Shown here: positions 45,861-56,788 of the stretch, piece by piece
How positions within the stretch are numbered: the first letter of the stretch is position 1
Layout: each line of letters opens with the position of its first letter
Assembly: GCF_029873635.1 (NCBI RefSeq)
Contig: NC_080422.1
Location: forward strand, 58,191,889-58,255,888
Source of the DNA: Malania oleifera
Taxonomy: Eukaryota; Streptophyta; Magnoliopsida; Santalales; Ximeniaceae
Direction: 5' to 3'
Length of the DNA: 64,000 nucleotides
Notes under the pieces: model-generated
Told to the model about the DNA's origin: nothing
The model's database searches: none
What the model saw: the letters and a program-made list of their open reading frames with translations, nothing else
Position numbers and translations under genes: made by a program

Positions 45861-46219
45861 ATATAATAATGCGTATGGAATATGAAATATTCATGATGAC
45901 CATGTTAAACAATGATGAGTCTTACTTGACTTTGACCATATTGTTGACTTTGAGCATATTGTTATCTTTTGAGCATATTGAACATTTTTTATGTCACATG
46001 TTAAAGAATGCTTATAGTAACATTTTTGATGTGGAATATAAATATAATAATGTGTATGTAATATGAAATATTCATGATGACCATATTAAACAATGATGAG
46101 CCTTACTTGACTTTGAGCATATTGTTATCTTTTAAGCATATTGAACATTTTTTATGTCACATGTTAAAGAATGCTTATAGTAATATTTTTTATGTCACAT
46201 GTTAAAAAATGCTTATAGT
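45861..46219 (+). repeat. 181-bp tandem duplication before the polypurine tract
   Basis: Unit 1 begins ATATAATAATGCGTATGGAA at 45861 and unit 2 begins ATATAATAATGTGTATGTAA at 46042. Both contain TTCATGATGACCAT, TTACTTGACTTTGA and GAACATTTTTTATGTCACAT. A short third copy (TTTATGTCACATGTTAAAAA) ends at 46219. Confidence 0.85.
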
Positions 46220-46272
46220 AAGGGGGAGCCTTTTCATAGGAACCCTCATCTTTGCTCCTCGTTTGTCATCAT

Positions 46273-46287
46273 CAAAAAGGGGGAGAT
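46273..46287 (+). other. Polypurine tract of copia E
   Basis: CAAAAAGGGGGAGAT stands directly before TGTTGACC of the LTR. A second tract, AAGGGGGAGCC, lies near 46219. Confidence 0.85.
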
Positions 46288-47880
46288 TGTTGACCTATTT
46301 GGGTTTTTTAATCTTGTTTTGATGATAACGAATGAAGGATGTTTTAACATGTGTTGTTGGGTGGCTTTATTTCAAGTCTAAGTAAAAGGACACTCATGGT
46401 TAATCATAGAAGTAAGCTGGAAATCAAAGTCAATCAAGTGAAAGCTTCTTAGTATATTAAAGCAATGAACGACAAATGAAGAGTTTGAAGCCTAAGTAGG
46501 TCTTGAAGTAAAGACCGAACCTCAAGAGGCTGCAAGACTTAGTGATTAAGGAGATCATGCTTAGAAGGATATTTGTAAGTACTTCAAGTCATTACTATTT
46601 GGATATGTGAAGCTTCTTAAGATACAAAGACTTAGGGACTAGCACTTGAAAAACCCTTCAAAATGTTTTTGAAAAGTTGTATTTGAGTTTTTCAAGTAAA
46701 CTAGATTTTAAAAAATCAGAAATAAAAAATATTTGAAAAGAGAGGATTGCCCAGCCAACTGACTCGATGAACTAAAAACACCTAGTCGACTAACAGTACC
46801 TAGCCGACTAACCATTTTGAATGTGGTTTAGTCAGTCGACTGATAGAAAACCTATAGCAAAGTTAAGTGTCCAGCCAACTGACTCGATGAACTGAAAACA
46901 CCCAGCTAACTGATAGTGCCCATCCGAATGACCATTTTGAACATGGTTCAATCAGCCGACTGACAATTATTTTTTGAAGAGAAAGAATGGTGTTAGCTAC
47001 ATATCCAGCCTACTGATTAGTACAAAAAGTGACCCAATCGAGTGAGTCTGCCGACTGACTTTGCAGAGATTTTTGAATTTCGAACTATATGAGAAGTTTT
47101 TCAAAATTGATTCTAAGATTTAATATCTTTTGAAAAGTTACCTAAAATTTCTTGGAGAGGTTTCTCTTCCTGAAAAAGAGGTTGGTTGTTGTAAAGGTTT
47201 TTGTTCCTCTTGGAAGGAACAAGGTATAGTGAAATCCTTAGGTGGTTGACCTAAGGCGAGGACGTAGGTTGGGGTAAGCTGAACCTCATAAAAATAGCGG
47301 TGTCACTCTCTTTCCCTTACTCTCTTTAAATTCCAGCGAAAAATATAAATTGTGTGGATGTTGTAATTCTTTCAATTATAAAAATGATGTATATTGGAAA
47401 TTAAATAAACCAAAGCCTAATTTGTTCTTAGGCTTGCGGAAACCAAAAGGGAGTACGTTGGTTAATCAATATTTTGTGGAAACCATAAAGGAGTACGTTG
47501 ATTGGTTAACAACCCAAAACCTATTAGCTGAAGGTTTATTTGAATTCTGATTTTGGAATGATTGATTGGATGTTATTTTAATCTTCAATTCAAAGGCCAA
47601 CTACAAGACTTGCACATTCATATATAGGGCTGCTGAATATTGCAAAGCAAATATTGATTACTTGTAATTTGTTTGTTTAGTTTGAATAGTTAATCAATTG
47701 GTTGTGTATGGTGTGGTTGTGGATTGAATAGAAGGAGTAAGTGTTTGTGTGGATTGCCTAATCAATGAGACTATAAGAAGTCTTTAAAAGATTGTAAAAA
47801 GTCAAGAACTCATAAAAAGACTCTAAGGAATTTTAAATAACCCAATTCATCCCCCTCTTGGGACTACACTTTTGGTTTCA
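46288..47880 (+). repeat. 3' LTR of copia E
   Basis: 1593 bp from TGTTGACCTATTTGGG to TTTTGGTTTCA. Contains the CAGTCGACTGAC-like cluster (46745-47065), a weak TATA-like ACTATATGAG near 47083, the copia-wide block GGCGAGGACGTAGGTTGGGG near 47256, and GGAAACC...GGGAGTACGTTGG repeats (47440-47505) also present in the LTR at 17921. The right flank is another LTR on the minus strand. Confidence 0.88.
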
Positions 47881-49589
47881 CTACCTACATCCTTGCCTTG
47901 GGAAGACCCCCCAATGATTTTACTATCTGCTCTTTAAAATCAGGGCAGAGCTGGCCGTTACATCCGCTTCTTCACAGGGGGAAGCTACCCTTTACATCTA
48001 CTTCTTCACAGGGCAAAGCTACCCTCTACATCCGCTACTCCTACATGCAACTGCCTATCCACACGATACCCCACATCTGGCTCGGCTCAAAACCCGAACC
48101 GTAATTATAAAGAAATTGTAAAATAATTTTTTGTACAGCAAAATGCTTCTCAAAATAAGTCGATGTGTACACTTTAAAGATCTAAATGCACTCTCATATG
48201 ATTTAAACTTGAAGCTCGGTAGAGTATGGTTTTTCTCTAAAAATATTTTCCAAGTAAAACGATGAGAGTATGGAAAATGATTTTCTTTAAACAAAATGAC
48301 ATTTTGAAATTTTAATTTAAATACAGCTTTTGAGAAAAATATATGAAGTCAAATATCAAAGGATAAGAATGGGAGAAACTAGGGTTCTTAAAATGATGAC
48401 CATTAAATAATAAGAAGGCTCTCAAGAAAATAAATATGAGATTAAACATGTGCTCAAGCCCTCCTAGAATAACAAAAGAAAAAAAAATTCTCCAAAATAA
48501 TTTTCAATAAAAAAAGTAAGAGAAATTTTGAACTTTGAAACCCATTTGAAAACCAAGGCATTCAAACAAATACATATGAAGGATGATACATGCTTGAGCC
48601 CAGTCAAAAAAAAACCCCAAAGAGATATTCCCCAAAAGTATTTTCAAGAAAGAGTAGGAGAAATAAGAAATTAAAACATACCAGGGTATAAACAATGTGG
48701 GAGAATAAAAAATTGTTTAACTAAGCTTCCCAAAGGATTATCCAACCTTTTTAAAGTGTTTAAGCATGTATTTATAGGCTAAAAATTGTTTTTAGTTATT
48801 ATATTGTCACTGGGGGAAGAAAATAATATTTAAGTTTGAAAACTAGCCCTTTTTTCCTGTTGGAGTGTTGTTCCCAACACGACTGGTCGACCATTTCCCT
48901 ATATGGTTGACCATAGGCCCGCAATGGTCAACCAGTGACCCTAATGGTCAACCATACACCTGGTCGGAAAAAAAAAATTGCTATTGCTTTCACTAGTTAA
49001 CCATTGGCACCAACTAGTCGACCATTCCCCTGTTTTTCACAAACACCTTTTAGTTTTTTTAGCATAACTTTTCTAAACAACTTTTAATTGAACGTACTTG
49101 GTATCAATAGAAATCTAAGAGAAAATCCCACAACTTTCACGTAAAACACTTTTTAAAATAAGAAGTAATTGATAGAGAAAAGTACTCATCAATATGACAA
49201 AAGAAACATAAAGGGGTTTTTTGAAATTAAAAAAAAAAAAAACTTGTTTTGGAAAAATGCTTTCATGAAAAGTGTAGGTCCCTAAGGTAGATCTAAGGTC
49301 TTGGTTGTGCTTCAATTTAGATCATATGATATGCATGCACACATTCAACCTAAATAATTATTACAACTTAGAAAATAATAAATAATGTCTTCAATTCTTT
49401 TACTCATCTGATTGTCCATGGAATACACCATGGAATATGATCGGTGATATGCATTCAAGGCTTCCATTTCGCATCCATCGCATGTGCTTATAGAGATATA
49501 AACCAGCTCAAAATTTGTACACAAGTACACAAGTGAGATGTTATGATTTGTCATAATAAAAGACAGGGGTTGGATTGAAAAAGTCAACA
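47881..49589 (-). mobile_element. Copia LTR (minus strand), 3' end removed
   Basis: Intact 5' edge on the right: minus strand starts TGTTGACTTTTTCAATCC at 49589. It has TGGTCGACCA-type motifs at 48875-49025, a TATA box (GCCTATAAATACATG on the minus strand, about 48764-48778) and the start of the copia-wide block at 47881-47910, where element E cuts it. No polypurine tract follows 49589, so it was a 5' LTR or a solo LTR. Confidence 0.78.
48764..48778 (-). promoter_or_regulatory. TATA box of minus-strand copia LTR
   Basis: Minus strand CCTATAAATACATGC, about 100 bases downstream of the TGGTCGACCA motif cluster in the direction of transcription. Confidence 0.5.
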
Positions 49590-50286
49590 TTGGGTCAGCG
49601 GGTCGATGAACCTAGACCCGGGTCAAGTTGACCCGGGTCTTTGGGTCGGATCTAGGAGCATTTCGGTATGGGTATTTAGATATGGGGTAATCGGGTATGG
49701 GTGTTTAGATTCAGGAATTCAAATATAGGTGTTTCGAATTTGAGTCAAATACCCGAATCCTATTTGGTACATTCTAGGAAAATTATTTTATACTCTATTT
49801 GAATTTAAACACTAATTATAGAATTTAAAGTTCAAAATTCAGCATTGTTAGAAATTAAAATAACACTAATACAAAATTAACCAGTACCTACCTCTGTTCT
49901 TAGATTCTCCACTTTGCAATTTCCTCTTCCTTTCACTCAAACCTCCTAAATTCCTTTCTGCTAATTTTCCATCGCTCCTACAATTGAAGCCTCTTGGTAT
50001 CCTATCTTTCTTAACCTTCTCAATTTCAAACAGCCAGCTTTCAGAATTTTTAGTGAGTAATTTCTCTATTTTTATCCCTTTCTGTGTTTGTGTCCCTAGC
50101 CCTTCTGAAACTCACTATTTATAAGTCTAAGGGATCCAGTCAATTAACTCTGATTTGATCAATTAGAATTTAATTGATCAATCAAAATTAAATTGAATTG
50201 ATTAATTTATGATTGCATTAAACTATGATTTCACCCACATGCTACTTATGCAAATTCCCACATGTTTAATTTCCATTTTTTTCCTT
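49590..50286. other. Spacer with a GGGTC-rich patch, no gene
   Basis: 49590-49770 is made of short, irregular repeats of GACCCGGGTC, GGGTCGG and GGTATGGGT. The remainder is AT-rich, with ordinary unique-looking sequence and several TCAATTAA-type repeats near 50150-50210. No frame or RNA gene is seen. This may be the oldest non-transposon sequence of the window, but that is uncertain. Confidence 0.55.
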
Positions 50287-50697
50287 TGTTGGGGATGTGA
50301 CTCATATTTGGAGTGGATCACATGTACTAGAGAAAGTTACTAGATGTAAGGAACAAAGGGACAGAAGCAAGGTGTTTTCTTTGGCTCCAAACACCACTTA
50401 AATTCAAACTGGAGATTTGTAGATTGGGCTTATCTGGAGGATTTTCCTCCAAGGGACAACTATAGATGTAGTTTATGTTTACTACAACTCTTCTATAGGC
50501 ATAGTATTGTTATATAAACAATATTTGTAACCAAAAAGTGTGAGCTTTGGCATTGATCATAGTGAAAGTCGAAGTGCTGCTCCTGTGGATGTAGGCTATT
50601 GCCGAACCACGTAAATCTTGTGTGTTCTAGTTATGTTTTTTATTCTTCTTATTATTGTTTGATTGCTTCTTCAGTATATTTCATCATTAAGTGATTG
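50287..50697 (+). mobile_element. Possible Ale/Retrofit-like copia LTR piece
   Basis: Begins TGTTGGGGATGTGAC and contains GTGGATGTAGGC and TTGCCGAACCACGTAAATC near 50587-50618, a hallmark of small copia LTRs of the Ale/Retrofit type. It runs into the LTR at 50698, so the end is uncertain; TTTCA at 50683 is one candidate. No target duplication found. Confidence 0.55.
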
Positions 50698-52291
50698 TGT
50701 TACTTTTGGTGTAATCCCAATAGGGGGGGTCAATTGGTTATTTTAAAAATCTAAGTCAAGTTTATATCCTATTTTGAAAAACACAACCAATATAACTCAA
50801 GTTTAGGGTTTTTCATACAATATGAAATCCCAAAAATATTTAAGTATGAAAATATTTAAAACATATACAATAATCACAAGTAATTAAACATAAACACACA
50901 AGTGCGGAAAATAAATAGTGTAGTCAAAGAGAAGCAAACACAATGATTTTTTACGAGGATCGGCTATCCCCGCCTATGTCCTCGCGAGGATTTTCACTAT
51001 CCACTCCTTAACCAAGGTAGAGTAGCTAAAACAATCTGCTTCTTCTCCAGGCGAAGCTACCTTTAAATCCGCTCCTTATAGGCAGAGCAACCTCTCCACG
51101 CTTGTCACGGTTCTAAACCCAACCGTAAGGAATACAAATGAACATGAAAGTTTTTGTGTGCAAGGAAATGCTTCTCAAAAGCTAAGTGTTACAATGATAA
51201 AATATATGCACTCTCACAAGATAAGAGTTAAGCTCGATGGATTTAGGGTTTTCTCTCTCAAAAAATATTTTGAAATAAATGAGAGTAGACAAGAGTGGGT
51301 GATATTTGATTTACAAAAATAAGTTTGCCATAAATGCTTCAAAGATCTAAATGGAATAAATGTTTTCCCCAACAAATTTTTTTGCAATAAATGATGCTTG
51401 GAGAAATTGGATTTTTACTCTCAGGAAAAGATATTAAAAAAAAAAGAGTGGAAGAGAGTAAAATGGCTTTTCAATTTTGAAAGGATAAGTGAAAAACAAT
51501 GCCCAAATATTATAGAGTATGTGCAAGATTAACAAAAGATGTTTAAAGAGCTTTGGGCAAGGTATTTATAGGAATTTCCAAACATATCGCTGTTTTATCG
51601 CCGTTGGGAAAAAAAATAATATTATAATTTGAATTTTCATGACTGTTTGAAGCTTAAAAATAGCTCAATGTGAGAGTTTCGATTGACAGGCCCAAGGTCT
51701 AGTTGATTGGAGCAAGGCGATTTTTTTTTTTTGAGCGGTTTGGTTTACTGGCCCATTGATCCGATCGGCCGAATCTTCATTGCATGAAGTCTGGTTGACT
51801 GGGTTTGTACAATCGACTAGGCCTTTACAAAATCTAAGTTTTGGCCAAGTGTTTTGTTTGATTGACTGGGCTTGAGAGGCCAGTTGACCATGCCCATTAC
51901 AAACTTGTGTTTTAGCCCTCTTTTGACCGTGAAAACATTTCAAACCTTTTTTTATGAGTTTATCATTTTAAGAAAAAAAATTTCCATGAAAAGATTGATT
52001 CCCTAAGGTCATTTTATAGTCAATATTGAGCTTCAATCAAATCATGTAAGGAATGCATTTTACAATTGAAATTAAAACAATACAACTAACATAATAAATG
52101 TCCTCAATCTTTTGCTCCTTAATTTTCCATGTGCAACGCCAGGTGATATGAGATTTTAATGCCTCATAGCTTCTATTTTACCTTTGCCATATGTGCGTGC
52201 TGAAATATAAGCTTTTTGAAGTACTAAACGCACAAATAAGATACTTGTGATTTGTTATTTTCAAAATGGGATTAGACTTAAAAAGTCAACA
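50698..52291 (-). repeat. 3' LTR of copia B
   Basis: 1594 bp, minus strand from TGTTGACTTTTTAAGTC at 52291 to CCAAAAGTAACA at 50698. A polypurine tract lies directly to the right. Motif cluster with ATTGACTGG / TGATCCGATCGGCCGA elements at 51675-51905, TATA box near 51562-51571 (minus strand CTATAAATACC), copia-wide block at 50952-50995. Confidence 0.83.
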
Positions 52292-53108
52292 ATCTTCCTC
52301 TTTTTGATGATGAAAAACACACGAGCAAAATGAGGTCATCCTAAAAAGGCTCTCTCTTACAATATGTATAATTGTAAAATTGATAATATAATCCAAGCAT
52401 ATGTGGAAAGAAGACATTGAATTTTCAAGTTGAGAAGTTTTGAATTTCAGTTAAATGTTCATTTGGTTTTGGTAATATAGTTCAAATGCCAGTTGTGAAT
52501 AACAAAGGGTCAGGACAATGCAAGTTATATGATAAAGAATTTTGCTCAGATCAATCTCTCCCTTTTGTCATCAACAAAAGGACTGCTTTAGCATAATATA
52601 ATTTAAGCATTTAAAGAATACTACACAAAAAACAGTATAACTGGCCATTTAAAAACAAGTTGACATGTTAAGCATAGTAAAGCCAGAAAAAGTCCATAAA
52701 CCATCACATATCTGATAATACATAAGACTTGTAAAGGTTGAAGTTCAAAAAGAGTCTTATGGAATCATAGTTGTAGTCAACTAATTAGCATGAACTTCTA
52801 AATTTGATCGTCCAACTCAATTATGCAACACCTTAATCAACTACCAGCATGCATTTACAAAGTTCTCCATTAGCCATGCAAATGGCGTTCCATTCAAATT
52901 AGCATGCACATCTCCTAAATAACTATCAGCATTCAAGTCATAAAGTTCTGCATCAGCCATGCAGATGGCGTTCCATTCAAGCATGCAATCTAGTATGTCC
53001 AATGAATTCAGTATAGCTCAAAAAAGTTCATGTTATAATAATGATTAGGTGATAATCACCATCCATCTAAGAAATTTAAGCATTAAGTACATTATAGATA
53101 GTAAGCCG
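52292..53108 (-). mobile_element. Copia B 3' non-coding internal segment
   Basis: Minus strand ends CATCAAAAAGAGGAAGAT before the LTR, a polypurine tract, with a second one (ACAAAAGGGAGAGATTG) near 52547-52568. A pair of about 80-base repeats lies at 52858-52990. No gene. Confidence 0.72.
52858..52990. repeat. Tandem ~80-bp repeat
   Basis: Two copies sharing AAAGTTCTSCATYAGCCATG and ATGGCGTTCCATTCAA, starting about 52858 and 52937. Lies in the 3' region of copia B. Confidence 0.75.
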
Positions 53109-55381
53109 TGTTGACTTTTTGAGTTTGGTCCCTGTTTTGATGCTGACAAAGCACTAGTATCTCATCTGTGCATTGAGTGCTTGAATAGGTATATATCTCA
53201 ACACACACACAAAGATGGAAAAAAATGGATGCCAAAAGGAATTTAAAGCTTATACACATGGAATATTTCATGAAGAAGTGAAAGGCAAAAGAAGAAGAAA
53301 AAGAAGACATATTTTTATTTGTATATTGCATTTTGTTTTTGGTCTACGATAATGCTTGCTTTGTATGGTGTGTTTAAATGCTCATAATAACCATAGACAG
53401 ACCTTAGGGATGAACACTATCATAAAAAAACTTTTTCATGAAAATTAAAGTCATACAAAGGTTTTGGAATAGCTTTAGGGTCAAAATCATGGCAAAATCT
53501 TAGGTGTTCAAAGACCTCGGTTGACTGACCCTTACTAGTTGAAACTAGCTCAATCAACCGATCATGCCTAAAAGCCAAAGATGTATTTTAACTAAGCTTG
53601 GCTGACCACTAGCCATTTCAAAGCATAAAAGCCTCGGTCAACCGACCCTGCTTCTAGGAATGAAATCCAAAGCCTAGCCGACCGAGCCATGTGCTTCAAA
53701 AATGCTTAGTCAACCGGCACTGTTAACTCAGCCGACAAACTCTTGTGGACAGCTAACCAAACCTACAAAGAGTGGAAAATCACCCGAGGTTAGCCGACGG
53801 GTGATTCCCTTTATCCACTGAATCCCATTGACCTTTTGAAAATACACTGAGGTCAGCTGACCGAAGAAGTCATCGGTTGACTGACCTTTTCGGGTTTGGC
53901 TATTTTTCAGCACTGAAATGTGTTTAAATTTTTAATTAAACAAATTTAAAATACCCTTTGTGTCACCAAACGATCATATTGTTAGAAAATCTTTTTAAAC
54001 CCCTTTCATTAGCACAATTAGTGATGAAATTTTCCTAAAGATCCTCTCAAATATTTTGTGCTTGTTTCTACTCTCTTTCACCCATTCTTTTGAAAAATCC
54101 TTTTTGAAAAAGAGCATTTATTTTGTTTGAGCATTTCGTTTATCATTCAAAAGTGTTTACTCTCTCTTAAGCTTTTAGTTTCAAAATCTTTTTTTTTTTT
54201 TTTAGAGTTAGTTTAAAGTTTCTCCCATATATTTTCTTGATAAATAATTTTAGGGAAACTCTTGATTGCTTGTGGATCTTTTGCACATTCGTGGCAAGAT
54301 TCCAAAAGCTCACTTCTGTTGTATTGCAAAAATTCTTTTTAAGCAAAAACTCTAACTTTCTTGAACAAATATTTTTGAATATTATTTTTGGAAGAAAGCA
54401 CTTGGGATTTCAATATCTTTGAGAAACACATATATTTTCATACTTCATATTTCACCAAAGATCATATACTCTTAACTGGGCAAAAACCACTTGAAAGCAA
54501 ACCCTAGGTTCTCATACACTTTTCATTGAAAAATATTTTTTTGGAGAAATATTTTTGGGGTTAAATCTTTGAAGTATTTTATCATATACCTCATTTTCAA
54601 AAATTGCAAAATTATTTTCAAAAAAATATCCTTATGCTATTGAGCTTAATCTCATATCATCTGAGAGTGCATTTTAGAGCTTTATATTGGACATCTCTAC
54701 TTTTGTAGAAGCATTATTATTTGTACGCAAATTTTTATTACTATATCCTTGTATTCCAAGTGTGGCCTGAAGAAGAATAGATCGTCCTATCAGGTGTACC
54801 AGTTTGGCTCTAACCCGGTTAGGTAAACTAAGGAGACTACGCCATCGTAAGGAGATTTGGTTGTGGCTCAGCCCCGTAATTGAGCTGAGGAGACTCTGCC
54901 TCGTAAAGAGAAACTAGTTTGGCTCAGTCTGGTGAATTGAGCTGAGGTGACCCCGCCTCATAAGGAGAACTGGTTGTGGCTCATTCCCATAATAGAGCTA
55001 AGGACACTTTGCTTTATAAGGAGATTTGGAAATGGCGTCACTCCGCCTAGTTAATTAATCACTTAGTGGAATCCTTAGGTTGTTGGCGTTAGGCGGAGAG
55101 GTAGGCAGTATTGGCCGAACCTCGACAAAAATATTGTGTCTTATTTCTCTTTCCCTTTGCAATTTAATTTTCACACATGTATGATTATTTATTGTGTTGA
55201 TCATTTTACATACATGCTTGATATATTTCTGGGATTTGAGATTGTGTCGAAAAGACTCTAGGTTGTGCAATACTGACTACGGTTACAAATTGAAGACACC
55301 CAACCTAGGAAGAATTTTTTAAATATCCAGTTCAACCCACCCCCCCCCCCCTCCCCTCTTGGGAATACACCATTCTTATCA
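53109..55381 (+). mobile_element. Copia LTR (likely solo) inside copia B
   Basis: 2273 bp from TGTTGACTTTTTGAGTTTGG to CCATTCTTATCA. Motif cluster of GGTTGACTGACC / GGTCAACCGACC type at 53515-53885, a hairpin-bearing repeat array at 54840-55025, copia-wide block near 55090-55130, and a C run before the end. No primer site or polypurine tract flanks it. The flanks AGCCG and GGCTG are not a matching duplication, so either the edges are off by a few bases or the flanks have mutated or been deleted. Confidence 0.8.
54840..55025 (+). repeat. Hairpin tandem array in copia LTR
   Basis: Stem-loops GCTCA/TGAGC (54866-54885), CTCT/AGAG (54894-54910), GCTCA/TGAGC (54922-54942) and GCTC/GAGC (54979-54998), with loops such as GCCCCGTAAT and GCCTCGTAA. 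It corresponds to the array at 1558-1775 but with different stem bases. Confidence 0.7.
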
Positions 55382-56181
55382 GGCTGCAATGCTATTATCA
55401 CATAAGCATACACGCAAAAAACAATATAAGATTGTGAGAGTATTTAATTTATAGAACCATGAAATTACAAAGGGAGTTGCTCCCCCTTAGTGATGCAGCC
55501 TTAGAAACTTAGCCATGATTACTCAATTTACAATAATTTAAACTTGGCTTTTAATGCTTTAGACATACAAGACCAAAAAGTCACAAACAATATTTATTCA
55601 ATAAAGTAAGCCTATTTTGCCTCTTTTTTTATAAATTTCAATATATGAGTCTCAAGTTGAATGGCTTTCAATTTTAACTAGTTGTGTATAGGTCCCCTTT
55701 GAGATTTATGCCTTCTTATAGATTGAACCCTATAGCAACCATCCTAGCTCATTAATACCATTTTGAGGAAATAAGGATGTAATTGATTTCATTAATATTT
55801 AATTGCTAATGTAGGGAGTGTGGATAAATACTCTTTAAAAAAAGAATAACCTAATAATGAACAAAAAGTGTTTTCTTTATGGATCAACCATATATCATTA
55901 ATGCTTAAAAATCAATTGCATGGCACTTACACTTTGGAGCTCATGGTTGAGCATGGGTTTCTTAGATAATCATGAACGTTCATTTAGAGAACCCCATCAT
56001 GCTTTAAGTATTAGGATCCAAAGGAATTTCATCTATCCTATAAGGCTTCATATTTTGATTCTCAAAGCAACACCCTATCTTATGAAAAGATTTACCAAGT
56101 AATTGATAAAGAGTGCTTCTATTACAATATCAATAGGGAGTTAAGGATAATACTAAGTTAGTTCATCTTCTTTCCTTTGCT
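55382..56181 (-). mobile_element. Copia B internal non-coding segment
   Basis: AT-rich sequence between the inner LTR and the gag remnant. It contains a polypurine-like GGGAGCAACTCCC context near 55473-55490 (CTCCCCCTTAG). No pol motif could be found in any frame. Confidence 0.6.
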
Positions 56182-56788
56182 CTACTCACTTAACCTCTCA
56201 TTGATCATTATTTCATATGTGATGAGGGATCCAATGAGCTCGTCCAGCGTCATTGCTTGAAAATCTTTCCCTTCATCTGTAGCTATTGCTTTTGGCTCCC
56301 AGATTGTAGGCAATCCTCGGAGTACCTTCCTGATCATTTCATAAGTAGGATATATTTTTCCAAGAGCATTTAAAGAGTTAGTAATGTTTGTGAATCTAGT
56401 GTACATAGATTGAATGGATTCTCTAGAATTCATTCTAAAGGCCACATATTCACTAGTAAGCATATCTATACGACTATCTATCACATCCTTAGTACCCTCA
56501 TATGTTATTTCTAGTTTATCCCAAATATGCTTAGTAGTATTACATGTCAACATTTTATTAAATTCATTTGCATCTAATGCACAGTATAAAACATTCATGG
56601 CACTAGCATTTACTTGAACTAATTTTATATCATTTTCAGTATAATCATCCTTAGCCTTAAGAACACTTTTTCCTTTAGTAGTTGTCACAGGTATATAATC
56701 TCCCTTGGAGACAACTCTCCACACTTTCTAGTCTAAGTTTCGAAGAAAAATTCCTATTCTTTGTTTCCAAAATATGTAGTAAACACCA
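56182..56788 (-). pseudogene. Gag fragment of copia B
   Basis: Minus strand from 56788: YYIFWKQRI, then open from 56724: MWRVVSKGDYIPVTTTKGKS, NVLYCALDANEFNKMLTCNT, SIQSMYTRFTNITNSLNALG and LDELIGSLITYEIMINERLS. UBN2-type copia gag, 180 codons open. It ends before any zinc knuckle and is joined to non-coding sequence. Its start is cut by the LTR of D. It is closest to the gag of D. Confidence 0.86.

Larger units (their letters stand above)
41024..47880 (+). mobile_element. Copia element E, SIRE/Maximus-like, 5'-truncated
   Basis: Plus-strand element with gag (partial), protease, integrase, RT, RNase H, long 3' untranslated region, polypurine tract and 3' LTR. The 5' LTR, primer site and gag start are missing; the break is joined to gypsy-derived sequence. 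Its proteins closely resemble those of element A, but the LTRs and motif clusters are different, so E and A are sister families. It has no extra frame after RNase H. Confidence 0.9.

Noticed and set aside
28228..49589. 28228-28940 and 47881-49589 as the two LTRs of one minus-strand element
   Set aside because: Both are minus-strand copia LTR pieces, but their overlapping parts differ much more than LTRs of one insertion normally would, and the polypurine side does not fit.
53728..53913. Small minus-strand frame in the LTR at 53109
   Set aside because: It covers the GGTTGACTGACC motif cluster and has no family features.
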